Source: Pseudomonas fluorescens
GTDB taxonomy: Bacteria; Pseudomonadota; Gammaproteobacteria; Pseudomonadales; Pseudomonadaceae
NCBI RefSeq assembly: GCF_902497625.1
Contig: NZ_CABVGX010000008.1
Location: forward strand, 62,001 to 126,000
DNA: 64,000 nucleotides
Direction: 5' to 3'
Below the pieces are notes generated by a model. That model made no database searches. It had not been told where the DNA came from and saw nothing but the letters and a program-made list of their open reading frames with translations. Shown one piece after another: positions 34,545-43,500 of this stretch (its first letter is position 1; every line of letters starts with the position of its first letter). The translations under genes and the position numbers were made by a program.

Positions 34545-35316
34545 GCCCGCTGAACTGTCCGTCTACTATCAAATCGACTATCACACGATGTGCGCCATTC
34601 AATGGACGTTCATGCTTGTCCGTGGCTGCTGGACGGATCGTCTTTTAAGACGAGCGGCGCGCCATGCTAGCGACCTGGATTCTCTCGATCAGCCGGATCA
34701 AACAGCTTCTGTTTCGGTATGAAAATCCTGTCCGAGGGTATTTTCAGGTTGTTGGGATCTGCTCGACGATGTAACTAAAGAAAGCGATATGCAGTTGGAG
34801 GCATTTCAAGCCAAGGACGCTTTTGCGAGCCCAAGGTGAGGGCAATGACTGCAGAGCAACTTTACCAATTTGATCTCAATGGCTACGTGGTGGCGCCTGC
34901 CGCCATTGAAGCCGCCCGCGCAGGTGAACAGGGCGCGGGGGTTTGTCGTGGTGGCCGATGAAGTGCGCAGCTCGTCCGTCACCGGCTGGGCGCACGTTTG
35001 GCCGAGATCGCCGGCGCGGTGCAAATCCGACACCCTGGCGCAGATTGCCGCGGCGATGGCGGGGCAAGCCGCCACCGCCGATGAGGTCAGCGGCAATATC
35101 CAACAAGTGGATCAGGCGGCAGGGCGCTTGCTGGAGGGGCCCCGGGCGGTCAACCAGGCGGCCGATACCATGAGTAAAGGCAGCCAGGCGTTGAGTGGCA
35201 ATACGGCAAGGTTTCGGTTGAGCTGAGGGGCAACCACGCGATAAATATCTACCGCGGCCACGCCTGGGTCTCTCTTCATACTGAAGGTTCATCCCATCAG
35301 CATGAGGACAGTGCCA
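34545..35316. other. Region between island and toxin gene
   Basis: From 34545 to about 34880 I recognise nothing. From about 34886 a methyl-accepting chemotaxis protein remnant follows, listed separately, and then 90 bases of leader before the toxin gene. Confidence 0.5.
34886..35226 (+). pseudogene. Remnant of a methyl-accepting chemotaxis protein
   Basis: Pieces of the conserved MCP signalling hairpin are readable in more than one frame: AAIEAARAGEQGAG in one frame near 34900, then GFVVVADEVR in another. Further on come AAMAGQAATADEVSGNIQQV and AVNQAADTMSKGSQALSGNT near the end. A functional receptor would need about 300 more upstream residues, including sensor and membrane parts, which are missing. 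It is a decayed 3' fragment. Confidence 0.8.
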
Positions 35317-38300
35317 ATGAGCACGCCGAACACTCCGTCACCCCGACCGACGTTTCAGGAACTGCGCACGCACTTGCTGGAAGTCGACCCTGAGCTGCGC
35401 AGCAAAACCAGACTTCCCGTCCAGATGCCGGTCGAGTTGCTGGCGCTGGAAAAACTCAATACCACACTGATCGCCGCCAATGAACAATTGCTGAGCCAGT
35501 CGCGCAGCCTGTTCCAGGCCCTGGCTCAGGCAGACCTCACCCTCGACTCCGGCAAGGCGCTGCTCGCCAGTCTCAAGGCCACTTTGAACAGCGACCTGCA
35601 GCGCCTGGACGAAGCCAACCCGGTGGACGGTCTGGGCCGTAAGAGCTATTTCGCCCTGACGGCGGGCCTCACCGCGCTGGAACAGCAGGCTGCCGTTGAT
35701 GTGCGTGATTACCTGCTGTCTCCCGCTGAACAACGCATGATTGAAGACTGCGCCCGAGGCCCGTCCTTCCGGCCGGGCATGTATTCGCTCAACTTCAGTT
35801 ACCAGGACCAAACCGTGGAGTTTGCCGGGGCCTTCGTCCTCACGCGCAAATCCAGTCCTGTGGTGGACAATCTGGTGTCAGGGCAGGACCTCGGCCAGGT
35901 CCTGTTGTTTACCCCCAACCGAGGCTTGGAACCCTTTGATTCCCTGGCGGAACTCGACCTGGCGCTCAAGGCGATTCTGAAAGTGCCGGCAGGGCGTGAC
36001 GAGATCTGCCGGCACTTGCCGGTGCAGTACCAGGCACTGGACGCCGCAGGTATCTGGCCCCTGCACCTGCTCCCGATTGAAGGCGAGCCGCTCTTTGAGC
36101 ACACCTACACTGCATTGCTCGGCAAGCGCCGCCAGGACATCGACCGGGCCTTGAGCCTGGTCGACAACCCGACGCAGGATGCCGCGCTGCTCAAGTCTGC
36201 GCTGGAGGATGCAGTCAAAGCCGCGCTACCGGACTTGTCCTTGCGCCTGGCGTTCAGGCAACAACGGCTGCTGGAGCGCAGCCTGTACATCAGCCTGCCC
36301 GACTGGTATCGCAGTGCAGACGCGTCGGCCCAGGAAACCCTGAGTCGGTGCATCCGCGCTTACAACCAGGCCCGCAACACCCTGGTCGATTTACTCGGGC
36401 CTGTCGCTTCACCCCAGGCGCTGACCCAGTTCCAGTTGACCGAGTACCTCGACGAAGTGCTGGAGATGCATGACCTGGACCCCCAGCACCTGCAAGTCAC
36501 CACCCGCCGTAAAGTCGCCAACGTCGGTACCTACGAGCAGCAGCGCAGCCTGGTGCAGTTGTGCTATTGGGGATTGCATGCAGGCGACGAGCTGCCTGGC
36601 TCGGATTTTCTGGCTAACACCACCCTTACCTATGCGGGGGCGGCACTGCAAGGTGAGCATGCCGACCTGAATGCGCAGGGCCTGCTCGACATGCTCTGCG
36701 AGCCTGACCTGCAACCGCGCCTTGAGTTTGCCTCGTTGCAAAAAGACATGCAGGGCCAGCCTGCAATCAAGCAGGCGGCCCGTGACCTGTTCGATCAGCG
36801 CCTGGTATTGCTGGCCTATGTCGCAAAATTGCGCGGCGACTTGGCCCAGGCGGATTACCAGCTGTTCGAAGACCTGCGCGCTGGTACCAACCCGCAACTG
36901 CGCGGGCAGACCGTGCTGCTGCATGGCGCGCAGCTCAAAGACCTGTGGCTGCTGCGCGAGGAGGACGGCGGCGGTCAAACCCGACGCCTGCTGTTGTGCA
37001 CCCCCGGCTCGCCGCGCGAGCAGCAGTTCATCGCATTTGCCACCGACCGCGAATGCCAGACGCATATCATCGCCTGGGCCGATGACACAACCCGCTACAA
37101 CAACCGGACCATGAGCGACTACCTGCTTGAGCAATGCCCGCTGCGTTATCGCCCGAAGATAGCCGCGTTCCTCGCCGGGCTGGGTTTCAAGCCCGGCGCG
37201 AAGGAACACGAAGAGGTGACCTTCGGGCCTTCGTGCGCCCTTACGGTGTGCCTGGACGCCATGGTGGTTCATTCGCAAAGCACGGCAATCGACGACTACG
37301 AATACAGCACCCCGTTGTGGTATCGCTCGGCCCCGGCGGCGGATCGGGCCCGGTTGACCCGCCTGGGCGAAGACGCCGCAGGCGCCTTGCGCGTCTATAA
37401 CGCCTGGCCCGATTCGGAAGCGAACTTCATCAGCTTCAACGCCTACCTGCACGCACAAGCCAAACTCAGCCTGAACACCCTGCTGGGCCGACGCCAGAAC
37501 GATATCGACCCGGACACCGTGTACGTTTCAGCCCCTTGGCCCCTGCTGGGTGGCATGCCGCGTCCCATGTCCTACACCAGACTCTACAGAGACGGCTACG
37601 AGGATAACGTGGGCTTCATCGACGCCAAGTTCTCCACCTCGGCCACCTTCAGCGGGCCGGACGGCGTCGACCTGGGCCGCCTTACCCCACAGAACGTGGC
37701 CCGCTCGGTCACCGGTGTGTGGATCGGCCAGCGCTACACCGATGAAGTTCGCGCCAAACTGCAAAGCGCGACCAGCCCGGGCTACACCGAACGGCGCAAC
37801 GCCACGCTGGCGATCAACCAATTGCAGATGAAATATGCGGCGCTGGACTGCTGCCTGCGCGGCCATATCGCCCGTGTCGACCTGGCCTGGCTGGAGCGTG
37901 CTATCGACAGCCTTGGTGATACCGCGGTCGCGACTCGCAGCCTCTACAAGGTCCATCGGCTGCTGATCGACGGCGAATGGGTCATGGGCTGTTACCTGTT
38001 CAGCCATGGCGATAACACGGTTTTTCTGTACACCCCCGACGCTCCTGACGGCGTCGACATGCGTGAGGCGAAGCTGTTCAACTATTGGCTGAAAAAGGTC
38101 GACGGCGTGTCGGGCTATCTCCATAGCCGCGTGACGGTCAAGGGCAAGGCCCGCGTCGCGGCTTTCCTGGAAGCTGCCCGCAATGGCTTGCCGGAGGCAA
38201 TAAACCGCACCACGCCAAGCCCCGCGCGCCATGACCCGATTGCCCGTGTCACGCCCTTGACCGACTTGCGGCATCAGTTCTACAACATGGTGCTGCAACG

Positions 38301-41040
38301 CAAGACAGATGACGTGGCCGCCACCACGGTTAATCGCACTCAAATGATCATGGAAATTTTGTGGACCTGTGTCGAGCTGGTCACCGCCATTGCCACCATT
38401 CCCTTTCCGGTCCTGAGCCTGAGCCTGGGTGGCTTGCTGGCGTTCAAGGATGCGATGCTCGCCATCCATGCCTTCCAGCAGGGCGACAAGGACGGCGCGC
38501 TGCAACACTTCATCGGTTACCTGGGCAACCTGGGGGGCGCCGTGTTGTTCGACCTTCGCCCAGCGTTCAAAGGCCCGTTCAACGCGATTTCCATCAGGCC
38601 GGCCCTTAAAGCGCAAAAACAGGCCGCGCTGCTCAAAGAGTTTGATCCGCGTATTCCTGTGGATATGAAACCCGTGCTATTCGACGCTAAGGCATTCTGG
38701 GTAAAGAACACTCCGGATTCGTTGGGGCGTTATTTGCTGTATCGCTATGACCCACTCACCGGACAGATGCGTTCAACCGCGCGTCTGGTCAATCACAGTG
38801 CCAAAGGCGGTTGGGTACGTTCTGGCGTTGCGGGAGGGGGGCGCAAGAAGTATCAGGTACCCCAGCAGGAGGTTGAACAGCCACTGGCGCTCTATGAGAT
38901 TTCACCTGCGCAGGGCAGGGATTTCAGAGCGGCACTCGACCCTGATTTCACGCAAAGCCTCGCCGGTCATTGGGACGAAGCCATTGCGCAAAGCGCACGG
39001 GAAGGCGCCTATCTCGAGTTGACGCCGCTGCGCGACAGCTATCCCAATCAGGTGAAACAGCTGACCCAGGATGCCGAGGCGTTCTACACCTCGCCCCCAG
39101 CGCGCCCCACTCGCGAAGGTTTGCCGGTACTGGCGCAGGACGCCAGCCCCGCCGCCGTGCTTGCCACCCTGTTCCCACTCAAAAAGGGCCTGATCATTGG
39201 CGCGCCCAACAGCAGCGTCGCCAGTAAGCAGCTACTGATCGACAATATGCAGGCCTTGGCCCAGCAAGGGCTCAAGCGTGTGTACATCGAAAACCTGCCG
39301 GCCGATGTTTTTCGCAGCAAACTTAGAATTATCAACGGGGAAGTCAAGGGCAATATCGCTCACGCCTTGAGTCGCGTCGAAGACCACCTTACGCGGGTCG
39401 ACAGAGCCTTGGGCTGGGGCACTGACGCCCCGTTCAGCTACCGCAAACTGTTGCAGGAAGCGCGCAAGCACAAGGTCGCGATCGACGGCGTGGATGCGTC
39501 GAGTTCCTATCACATGGAACACGTGTTGGAGCTGCGCGGCGGCGAACGGTTTATCCCGCGCAGCAGCAAACTCAGAAACTTCTATTCTCACAAGGCGCTG
39601 GCGGCAAAAAATGCCGATGAAGGCTGGATCGCCCTGGTTGATCACAACCGCATAGGCCGTTCTGACGAGTTGCCAGGCCTGACCGATCTGCAGAATGTCA
39701 TTGCCCTGCGCGTGGATGACGTTGCGCCGGGCCAAACTGTCGGTGTCGAGTTCGATACGTCTTCCGCCGCGCTGTCCCGAGGCGATTACAAGCTGACAAT
39801 GGCCCCGGCCGCACAAACGCTGCCCACTGCCGGCCCTTCAAAGACGGTACAGGTACCCGCTGCAGCGTCCCATTACAGTGCGTTCGATCTGCCTGCGGTC
39901 TATAAAAGCAACCTGGAAGGATTGAGCCAGTGGCGTCACCCCTTCGATCCCATCTACGCGCCACGAACCGGAAGCCCGGATAAAGATGCGTTCGAGGCTT
40001 TCATAGGTACCCGTGACCGCTTGGAGAAAACCGCCAACGAAGCTTTTGCCGATTACATCCCCCCGGCGCGTGCCGACTTCTCCGACCTCGCCACGGCGGC
40101 CAGTGAAGAGGTGTTTATCGAGAAACTCTACAAACAGAAGTTGGGACTGATTATCGGCGAGGTCCATGGTCACAGCTCAAGCAAACAGTTCCTGATCAAG
40201 CACATGAAGTTATTCAAGGCACAGGGCGTCAAGACGCTGTACGTGGAACACCTGCTCACGGATCTGCATCAGGCGCAACTGGAGGCCTTTTTCAGTACGC
40301 AGAAAATGCCGGAAAGCCTGAAACTCTATTTGAAGACACAGGATATCGGGCATATGTACGGGTACGGGGGCGAGCACACTTACACCAACGTGGTCAAAGC
40401 CGCGAACAAGTATGGGATACGGGTCAGGGCACTGGATTGCGTTTCCAGTTACAACGTCAAAGGCCTGAAAGGAACGGACCCCCGTGCAACCCTGTTCAGT
40501 TATTTCGCCAATGAGGTGATCAAGGCGGATCAGGCAGTATTGGGGCCGCATAAATGGGTGGCATTCATGGGCTCCGCCCACTCCAATATGTTCCAGGGTG
40601 TGCCGGGTATCGTGCAATTGCAGGATGCGGTCAGCTTGACGGTGCGCGACGTCGCTCCCGGCAGCGCACGCGCGCTGCACCCGGGCGGCTGGGAAATCTT
40701 CGAAGAGGGCATCGGGGCCCGTGGCACCCGGGCCGTGCGCAGTGATTTCAAGCTGGAGGTCGGCATTGCCGGTATCCCGTCTCCTCAAGCCGTAACTCTG
40801 CCGGACCGCGGGCGGCTCGGGGCTATCGGTAGTTTCCATTTCGAGCGGCCTTCAGGGACCGAGGTCAATCTGGTCCACCGCTCCAATAGTGGTGAACTTA
40901 TTACCACGCCAATTCAAATTGACGACAAGGGGCTGTTTTTCATTGAGCGTTGGCCGCAAATGAGGGGCAAAAGCTACCCAACGTTGCAAGGGTTGGGCCG
41001 CGCACTCCAGCTGGAAGTGCATTTGACCTTCGTCTTATAA
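35317..41040 (+). CDS. Large dermonecrotic-type toxin (DUF6543-like) with duplicated EreA/ChaN-like domain
   Basis: A 1907-residue protein. Three blocks share an LYTP-type motif near residues 195, 557 and 902, and two share P-x-WYRSA near 328 and 665; this repeat pattern fits the DUF6543/dermonecrotic toxin N-terminal family of Pseudomonas. A hydrophobic segment (about 1009-1085, VTAIATIPFPVLSLSLGGLL) may insert in membranes. The C-terminal third holds two related domains (about 1271-1481 and 1595-1815). The second has LGLIIGEVHGHSSSKQFLI and FMGSAHSNMF, as in the EreA/ChaN/PMT-C2 group; the first has GAPNSS in place of GEVHGH. There is no signal peptide. The ATG at 35317 follows GAGGA; one at 35302 is also in frame. 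Target and secretion route are unknown. Confidence 0.8.
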   Translation: MSTPNTPSPRPTFQELRTHLLEVDPELRSKTRLPVQMPVELLALEKLNTTLIAANEQLLSQSRSLFQALAQADLTLDSGKALLASLKATLNSDLQRLDEANPVDGLGRKSYFALTAGLTALEQQAAVDVRDYLLSPAEQRMIEDCARGPSFRPGMYSLNFSYQDQTVEFAGAFVLTRKSSPVVDNLVSGQDLGQVLLFTPNRGLEPFDSLAELDLALKAILKVPAGRDEICRHLPVQYQALDAAGIWPLHLLPIEGEPLFEHTYTALLGKRRQDIDRALSLVDNPTQDAALLKSALEDAVKAALPDLSLRLAFRQQRLLERSLYISLPDWYRSADASAQETLSRCIRAYNQARNTLVDLLGPVASPQALTQFQLTEYLDEVLEMHDLDPQHLQVTTRRKVANVGTYEQQRSLVQLCYWGLHAGDELPGSDFLANTTLTYAGAALQGEHADLNAQGLLDMLCEPDLQPRLEFASLQKDMQGQPAIKQAARDLFDQRLVLLAYVAKLRGDLAQADYQLFEDLRAGTNPQLRGQTVLLHGAQLKDLWLLREEDGGGQTRRLLLCTPGSPREQQFIAFATDRECQTHIIAWADDTTRYNNRTMSDYLLEQCPLRYRPKIAAFLAGLGFKPGAKEHEEVTFGPSCALTVCLDAMVVHSQSTAIDDYEYSTPLWYRSAPAADRARLTRLGEDAAGALRVYNAWPDSEANFISFNAYLHAQAKLSLNTLLGRRQNDIDPDTVYVSAPWPLLGGMPRPMSYTRLYRDGYEDNVGFIDAKFSTSATFSGPDGVDLGRLTPQNVARSVTGVWIGQRYTDEVRAKLQSATSPGYTERRNATLAINQLQMKYAALDCCLRGHIARVDLAWLERAIDSLGDTAVATRSLYKVHRLLIDGEWVMGCYLFSHGDNTVFLYTPDAPDGVDMREAKLFNYWLKKVDGVSGYLHSRVTVKGKARVAAFLEAARNGLPEAINRTTPSPARHDPIARVTPLTDLRHQFYNMVLQRKTDDVAATTVNRTQMIMEILWTCVELVTAIATIPFPVLSLSLGGLLAFKDAMLAIHAFQQGDKDGALQHFIGYLGNLGGAVLFDLRPAFKGPFNAISIRPALKAQKQAALLKEFDPRIPVDMKPVLFDAKAFWVKNTPDSLGRYLLYRYDPLTGQMRSTARLVNHSAKGGWVRSGVAGGGRKKYQVPQQEVEQPLALYEISPAQGRDFRAALDPDFTQSLAGHWDEAIAQSAREGAYLELTPLRDSYPNQVKQLTQDAEAFYTSPPARPTREGLPVLAQDASPAAVLATLFPLKKGLIIGAPNSSVASKQLLIDNMQALAQQGLKRVYIENLPADVFRSKLRIINGEVKGNIAHALSRVEDHLTRVDRALGWGTDAPFSYRKLLQEARKHKVAIDGVDASSSYHMEHVLELRGGERFIPRSSKLRNFYSHKALAAKNADEGWIALVDHNRIGRSDELPGLTDLQNVIALRVDDVAPGQTVGVEFDTSSAALSRGDYKLTMAPAAQTLPTAGPSKTVQVPAAASHYSAFDLPAVYKSNLEGLSQWRHPFDPIYAPRTGSPDKDAFEAFIGTRDRLEKTANEAFADYIPPARADFSDLATAASEEVFIEKLYKQKLGLIIGEVHGHSSSKQFLIKHMKLFKAQGVKTLYVEHLLTDLHQAQLEAFFSTQKMPESLKLYLKTQDIGHMYGYGGEHTYTNVVKAANKYGIRVRALDCVSSYNVKGLKGTDPRATLFSYFANEVIKADQAVLGPHKWVAFMGSAHSNMFQGVPGIVQLQDAVSLTVRDVAPGSARALHPGGWEIFEEGIGARGTRAVRSDFKLEVGIAGIPSPQAVTLPDRGRLGAIGSFHFERPSGTEVNLVHRSNSGELITTPIQIDDKGLFFIERWPQMRGKSYPTLQGLGRALQLEVHLTFVL

Positions 41041-41129
41041 CTGCTTCCTTCGTCTGGGGCCCGGCTCTCTGCAGTGTAGGGGGCCAGGCTTTTGGTGGAA
41101 TACCACCTTCGGTTGAGCAGAGTGGGTAG

Positions 41130-41350
41130 TCGTCGTCTCTCTGGCCCAGTCCCTGAAAGTGGAGCGAAAGCCGTGCGCGGTGAGACCTGGGCGCTCTAGC
41201 CGCCGCAGCAGTTGAAGCAAGGCCATGTTGGAGAGGTGAGTACCGGGTTTGTTTCCGGGGAAAAGGTAGTCTGACTCGTTCGATGCATCTTCGATCAAAG
41301 GGCGGAGCAGCCTCATGGTCTGCGGGCAGAGTGGAATGCGGTGCTCTTTC
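41130..41350 (-). pseudogene. C-terminal remnant of a P4-type tyrosine integrase
   Basis: The minus-strand frame reads EHRIPLCPQTMRLLRPL, SDYLFPGNKPGTHLSNMALL and GLTAHGFRSTFRDWARE. These match the catalytic domain of P4-like integrases, with the HGFRSTFRDWA block carrying HxxR. Both the preceding 250 or more residues and the terminal Tyr region are missing. It begins abruptly at about 41350, where different homology starts. Confidence 0.8.
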
Positions 41351-41351
41351 G

Positions 41352-41545
41352 CAACCGTGGCAGGTACCCCTGTTATCAAAGTGGCCGGCGATGCAACGCT
41401 GGCCAGCGGTTCGACTGTCGTGATCAACGCAAAGGGTGCGGACTTCGCCAAGGGCGGCGCCACTTATGCCTTGATCAGCGCTCAGAACCTGAACATCGCA
41501 GCGGACGTCGCCATCGAGAGCAGCTCGAACACCGCAGCTTTTCAC
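41352..41545 (+). pseudogene. Fragment of an autotransporter passenger domain
   Basis: The plus-strand frame reads GTPVIKVAGDATLASGSTVV, then KGGATYALISAQNLNIAADV. Such repetitive beta-helix text, with 'DATLASGSTVVI' and 'YALISA', is typical of the stretch before the barrel in autotransporters. No start, barrel or signal peptide accompanies it. Confidence 0.6.
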
Positions 41546-41640
41546 ACCCCAAGTCTCCAGCCTCTAGTGTTTATGTCTGATAGACGCCGCTCGCCCCACA
41601 TACCTAAACTGTCAGCAGTTCTAGGCATTGGAATCAACGG

Positions 41641-42567
41641 ATGAATCGCAACGAGCTTCGCAAGGCCGACATCAATTTGATGGTGGTGTTTGAAACACTC
41701 ATGCATGAACGCAATGTCACGCGGGTGGCGGAAAAATTGTTTCTCGGTCAGCCAACCATCAGCTCGGCGTTGAACCGCTTGCGCACGATGTTCAACGACC
41801 CGCTGTTCATTCGCGTCGGCCACCGGATGGAGCCGACGGCCAGGGCCGAGGAGTTGATTCAGTACTTGTCGCCGGCGCTGGACTCGTTGTCGATTGCCTT
41901 GAGCCTGACCCATGATTTCGACCCCGCCAGCAGCACCATGACGTTTCGTATCGGGCTGTCGGACGATGTTGAATTCGGACTGCTGCCGCCATTGCTGAGA
42001 GCGCTGCGTCAGGAGGCACCCAAGGTGGTGTTCGTTGTGCAGCATGTCGATTACTGGCGGATTCCGGATTTGCTCGCCTCAGGTGACATCACCGTAGGGA
42101 TCAGCCAGACGCGCGGTTTGCCGGCCAATGCCAAGCGCAAATTGCTACGGCATATCCTGCCCAGTGTGTTGCGTGCCGATGCCTCCGATACACCGCTGAC
42201 GCTCGATGAATATTGCTCACGCCCGCACGTGCTGGTTTCGCACACTGCCAATGTCAGCGGCTACGCCGATGAATGGCTGGCGGAAATCGGCCGGACGCGC
42301 CAGGTGGTGTTATCGGTGCCGCAATACAGCGCGTTGCCTGCCTTGCTCGCCGGTACTGATCTGATTGCGAGTCTGCCGGATTACACTGCCGCGGCCATGG
42401 CCGCATCCGGCCTGCTGTTCAAGGAGCCGTTCCCGTTCAAGACACCGACGCTGGACCTGTCCATGGTCTGGCTCAGCCACGTCGATACCGATCCCGCTGA
42501 ACGCTGGCTGCGCTCGCGCCTTGAAGGTTTCATGAGTGAGCGTGCGGTCTTGCCGTTGCCCGAGTGA
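41641..42567 (+). CDS. LysR-family transcriptional regulator
   Basis: A 308-residue LysR regulator. The winged helix is at residues about 9-68 (DINLMVVFETLMHERNVTRV, GQPTISSALNRLRTMFNDPL) and the effector-binding domain at about 90-300. The FNDPLFIRVGHRMEPTARAE text is typical of the NodD/LeuO-like branch. It directly precedes the hydroxymuconate isomerase gene, on the same strand with a 57-base gap, so it may control or sit in one unit with it. Target genes are unknown. Confidence 0.9.
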   Translation: MNRNELRKADINLMVVFETLMHERNVTRVAEKLFLGQPTISSALNRLRTMFNDPLFIRVGHRMEPTARAEELIQYLSPALDSLSIALSLTHDFDPASSTMTFRIGLSDDVEFGLLPPLLRALRQEAPKVVFVVQHVDYWRIPDLLASGDITVGISQTRGLPANAKRKLLRHILPSVLRADASDTPLTLDEYCSRPHVLVSHTANVSGYADEWLAEIGRTRQVVLSVPQYSALPALLAGTDLIASLPDYTAAAMAASGLLFKEPFPFKTPTLDLSMVWLSHVDTDPAERWLRSRLEGFMSERAVLPLPE

Positions 42568-42624
42568 TCGCAGCCACGCTGTGTTATATCTACGCCCCTT
42601 CCACCTATTTTCAGGAGCCGACTC

Positions 42625-42990
42625 ATGCCTCACCTGCACATGGAATACACCGCCAATCTGTCTGAGCTGAATGCCGACGTCGCGTTGATCAGGCTGAATA
42701 ATGCGCTGGTGGCTTCTGGACAGTTTGCTGCCGAATTCGACATCAAGAGCCGTGCAGTGAAGCTCGAGACCTTCAAGGTGGGGACTGCGATGAGCGAGCG
42801 TGCTTTTGTGCATGTGAAGCTTGCCTTGCTCAGCGGGCGTTCGCCGCAGATCAAAAAGCAGTTGTCCGAGAGCCTGTTGGCGGTGGTGCAGGATCTTTGT
42901 CAGTGGCCCGCAGACGTGGAGGTCCAGCTCGCAGTGGAGCTGCTGGACATTGATCGCGAGTCTTACAGCAAAGTGGCAATCGGGCACTGA
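42625..42990 (+). CDS. 5-carboxymethyl-2-hydroxymuconate isomerase family protein
   Basis: A 121-residue protein of the CHMI family, tautomerase relatives whose catalytic N-terminal Pro2 is present (MPHLHMEYTANL). In homoprotocatechuate breakdown HpaF converts CHM to its keto isomer, but no other hpa gene is nearby, so the substrate may differ. CAGGAGCCGACTC precedes the ATG. A strong inverted repeat follows 25 bases after the stop. Confidence 0.88.
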   Translation: MPHLHMEYTANLSELNADVALIRLNNALVASGQFAAEFDIKSRAVKLETFKVGTAMSERAFVHVKLALLSGRSPQIKKQLSESLLAVVQDLCQWPADVEVQLAVELLDIDRESYSKVAIGH

Positions 42991-43500
42991 GTTAACCTCA
43001 AGCCTTGCCTGAGTTGTCACGCCGGGATGAACGACTACGTCCCGGCGTGACACAGATCGAGGCATTCGATCTTTTTCACAACGTGGGGATACATGGCGGA
43101 TGCTTTGAGAGTCGGTCCCATGCTGTCCCGTTTGATCATCGCGTTCCGTGCACGGTTGATGTAAATAATCGTAGCGCGAGGACGGCGTCGGGAAAAACTC
43201 TTGCAGCATATTTCAGCGATTGTTTAGTAATTTCTCACCCAAGGTTCGTCATATCCTGCTTGATCGGCTCATCACAGCATGTGACGCTGCCCAACATCTG
43301 CCTGCTGCGGTTTTCCTTATGGACGCTTGTCCAGTCGCTTTACCCTCCGAACTCGCCTTTTGGGCGTTGTGGCACTGTCGTCACGCGCGCCCACCGGATG
43401 CCTGCCTTCTGCGTTGAATGGTTTTACAGGTCCTGCGCCATGCGCCGGGCAAATCGGCATCGCCTGCGCGAATGCCTGACGTATAAAGCAGAGAATTCCC
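42991..43500. other. Intergenic region upstream of the glutamine synthetase-family gene
   Basis: 510 bases. It contains a perfect 13-bp inverted repeat (43015-43027 / 43040-43052) near the isomerase gene. The remainder shows no credible gene; it probably holds the promoter of the glutamine synthetase-like gene, but I could not identify its elements. Confidence 0.5.
43015..43052. repeat. 13-bp perfect inverted repeat (hairpin)
   Basis: TGTCACGCCGGGA and TCCCGGCGTGACA flank a 12-base loop, 25 bases after the isomerase stop. There is no T-run, so it is either a Rho-independent-like hairpin lacking the tail, an mRNA-stabilising stem, or an operator. Confidence 0.65.

Larger units (their letters stand above)
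41041..41640. other. Scar region between toxin and LysR gene
   Basis: No intact gene. It contains an integrase remnant on the minus strand (about 41130-41350) joined directly to an autotransporter-like fragment on the plus strand (about 41352-41545), both listed separately. Confidence 0.6.

Noticed and set aside
34405..34602. 65-codon frame across attR
   Set aside because: Spans the tRNA 3' copy and the terminator; no start signal.
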